NCBI GenBank assembly: GCA_036555585.1
Contig: DATBLE010000027.1
Span: forward strand, 1 to 64,000
DNA from: DATBLE01 sp036555585
GTDB taxonomy: Bacteria; Actinomycetota; Thermoleophilia; Gaiellales; Gaiellaceae
Direction of reading: 5' to 3'
Length of the DNA: 64,000 nucleotides
Below the pieces are notes generated by a model. It was not told where the DNA came from and searched no databases. It worked only from the letters and a program-made list of their open reading frames with translations. The number at the start of each line of letters is the position of its first letter. Positions within the stretch are counted from its first letter, which is position 1. Below, piece after piece: positions 62,446 through 64,000 of this stretch. A program made the position numbers and the translations under genes.

Positions 62446-64000
62446 TCAGCCGCGGTGGAACTCGAACACCGTCGTCCCGGTCAGGCCGGTCGGGACGATC
62501 GAGAGCGTGCAGGTCCCGCCCTTGCGCTCGGGCACCGGCAGGTCACCGTGCCAGGTCTGGGGGACCGTGAACTCCAGGTGGCGGACGAGCTTGTCGTCGA
62601 TCCGGATGTCGACCTTCTCCGGCTGCTTGATCAGCAGCGTGACGCTGAACGTGCCGGACTTGCAGTCGTAGGCGACGAGTCGTCCCTCGCCTGCGATGTC
62701 GCCGTTCGGCTGCAGTCCCGCGATCCACGAACGCACGCGAAGCGGCTGCGCGACCTTCCAGAGGACGAGCCCGGTCTGCTCCAGGCCCTGCTGCACGATC
62801 TGCGCCTTCCGCTCGCCGTCGAGCTCGAGCCAGTTCGACGCGATCACGTACTTCGTCTTGGGGAGGTGCGCCGGCGGCCCGCCGACCGTCCCGTCCGGGC
62901 GCAGCCACACCTGGTCCTGGGGCAGCGGCCCCGGCACCGTCGCCTTGTTCAGGTCGTACACGCGGTCGATCCCGGCGTTGAAGAACGCGGTCTCCCAGAC
63001 TCCGGGCCACGAGGGCTCGCCGTCGTAGACGTACGCGATGCGCTTGCCGCCGGCGTGGTCGGCCCAGGACGGGTCGTCGCCGAGGAACATCCGCTGCTGC
63101 GCGCGGGCCTCGTCGGCGACGAACCGGCTCGAGACGACCGAGCCCGCGACCAGCGCCACGATCAGCGCGACCGGCAGCAACGTGAGCCCCCGGCGCGGCA
63201 CCACCACGAACACGACCGTCAGCACCACCGCCACCACCTGGTAGACCCACGCCAGCGTCGAGAGCGACGTCGCCGTCGAGAGCTTGTACAGCGGGATCAG
63301 CGTCAGCGCGTCGTGGACTCCGAAGATGTCGACGTACCGCTTGATCGGCAAGAGGAGCAGCACGACCAGCGCGAGCACGGCGACGGCGGTGCGCACGACG
63401 TAGCCTCCGTCTGGCCCCCGGCTGAGCCACAGCACGAGCCCGATGAAGAGGACCGGCGCGAGCCCGATCAGGTTCCGCTCGACGATCCGGTCCGAGTACC
63501 GCGACGCGAACGCGCCCACCTCGGCGACGATCCACACCGAGAGCGACGACGCCACCGCGAGGTACGCGCGGACGCGGTCGTCCTGCTCGCGGCGGCGCAG
63601 CGCCTCGACCAGCTTCAGCGCCACGGCGGCGACGGGGAACAGGCCGCAGAGGATGAGCAGCGAGGCGCCGTGGTAGAGGACGAAGCGCGCAGCCGCTCCG
63701 ACGCTGTAGGAGGTGCTGGCGACGACGTCGTACCCGCCGAGGGCCGCGCTCCCCGACGCCAGGCGCCACACTCCCCAGGCGACGAGCAGCACGCCGATGC
63801 CGATCGCGGCCGGCAGCTGGCGCCGGAGGCGATCCCACGAGCGGGCGAGGAGGGCCTCGAGCAGCGCCGCCGTGATCAGCGCAGGGACGAGGACGATCGC
63901 CTGGATGCGCGTCGCGCAGACGGCGACGAAGGCGGCGAGCAGCAGGAGGTGGCTGCGCCGGCTCGGTCGCGCGATCGCCTCCGCCCCCGCCCAGGCCGCC
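62446..64000 (-). CDS. multi-pass membrane protein with exported C-terminal domain (partial, N-terminus beyond window)
   Basis: The frame is open to the right edge, giving at least 518 codons. About ten membrane helices are seen in the first 330 residues (for example SHLLLLAAFVAVCATRIQAI and TAVAVLALVVLLLLPIKRYV), then an exported domain with KRIAYVYDGEPSWPGVWETA, PKTKYVIASNWLELDGE and a C-terminal beta-rich stretch. The layout resembles GT-C type glycosyltransferases, but the catalytic loop would lie in the missing N-terminus, so the family is not certain. Confidence 0.6.
   Translation of the reverse strand, partial: AAWAGAEAIARPSRRSHLLLLAAFVAVCATRIQAIVLVPALITAALLEALLARSWDRLRRQLPAAIGIGVLLVAWGVWRLASGSAALGGYDVVASTSYSVGAAARFVLYHGASLLILCGLFPVAAVALKLVEALRRREQDDRVRAYLAVASSLSVWIVAEVGAFASRYSDRIVERNLIGLAPVLFIGLVLWLSRGPDGGYVVRTAVAVLALVVLLLLPIKRYVDIFGVHDALTLIPLYKLSTATSLSTLAWVYQVVAVVLTVVFVVVPRRGLTLLPVALIVALVAGSVVSSRFVADEARAQQRMFLGDDPSWADHAGGKRIAYVYDGEPSWPGVWETAFFNAGIDRVYDLNKATVPGPLPQDQVWLRPDGTVGGPPAHLPKTKYVIASNWLELDGERKAQIVQQGLEQTGLVLWKVAQPLRVRSWIAGLQPNGDIAGEGRLVAYDCKSGTFSVTLLIKQPEKVDIRIDDKLVRHLEFTVPQTWHGDLPVPERKGGTCTLSIVPTGLTGTTVFEFHRG

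Overview
The window is about 70% G+C, densely packed coding DNA. It has many GTG starts, four-base start/stop overlaps and Actinomycetota-type genes: a SigR/RsrA-like pair, a SARP-like giant regulator, DrrAB-like ABC exporters and an LPxTG-type surface protein. The gene mix (Sec-containing formate dehydrogenase, several sugar TIM-barrel and Gfo/Idh genes, a complex-I-like module) suggests a soil or sediment actinobacterium, possibly of the Thermoleophilia/Gaiellales. That placement is inference; there is no rRNA or tRNA in the window to settle it.

Layout. (1) 1-4300: pentose uptake and use, with the start of an FGGY kinase, a xylose-isomerase-like TIM barrel, and a XylF/XylG/XylH-type ABC importer. 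(2) 4284-7376: a large membrane protein that joins an RnfD/UnbU-like domain to an FG-GAP/UnbV domain. (3) 7524-13481: sugar metabolism (D-lyxose isomerase-like cupin, two Gfo/Idh dehydrogenases, a TIM-barrel epimerase), a methyltransferase, a secreted Cys-rich protein and a PAP2 phosphatase. (4) 13478-18028: an NAD-linked formate dehydrogenase, made of a NuoE-NuoF fusion and a catalytic subunit whose in-frame TGA at 16388-16390 is best read as selenocysteine. (5) 18278-29321: BirA, a VOC protein, a flavin oxidoreductase, a SARP-like regulator, a cupin, a lipoprotein, an ABC exporter operon, and a TPR-methyltransferase gene bracketed by a 36-bp direct repeat.

(6) 29448-44412 is the most striking part. 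Four copies of an RNA motif matching the fluoride riboswitch (crcB motif), each with its helices and pseudoknot preserved by compensating changes, sit just upstream of four transcription units. These encode a small membrane protein plus a HAD protein; two MutS-like ATPases plus an MFS carrier; a seven-gene operon for a hydrogenase-4/complex-I-like membrane assembly plus a universal stress protein and a family I pyrophosphatase; and two unrecognised proteins. In the hydrogenase-like assembly the ion-channel subunits keep their charged residues. The small subunit has lost all four ligands of the proximal [4Fe-4S] cluster, and the large subunit has lost the NiFe cysteines. The pyrophosphatase has also lost the usual spacing of its central metal-binding Asp motif. 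The picture is a fluoride-induced stress island built partly from enzymes stripped of metal sites.

(7) 44515-64000: a CopC/CopD copper protein, HtrA-like protease, glutamate-cysteine ligase-like enzyme, HMA protein, SigR/RsrA-like pair with a matching promoter, MocA-like and CAP genes, an O-antigen-ligase/ECF sigma/LPFTG operon, an amidohydrolase, an M24 peptidase plus acetyl-CoA synthetase, a REP-associated tyrosine transposase, an M16 peptidase, and a membrane protein running off the right edge.

Short perfect palindromes recur throughout, both between genes and in frame inside genes. They may be REP-like elements moved by a transposase of the type at 60550-60993. No CRISPR array, rRNA, tRNA or prophage was seen.
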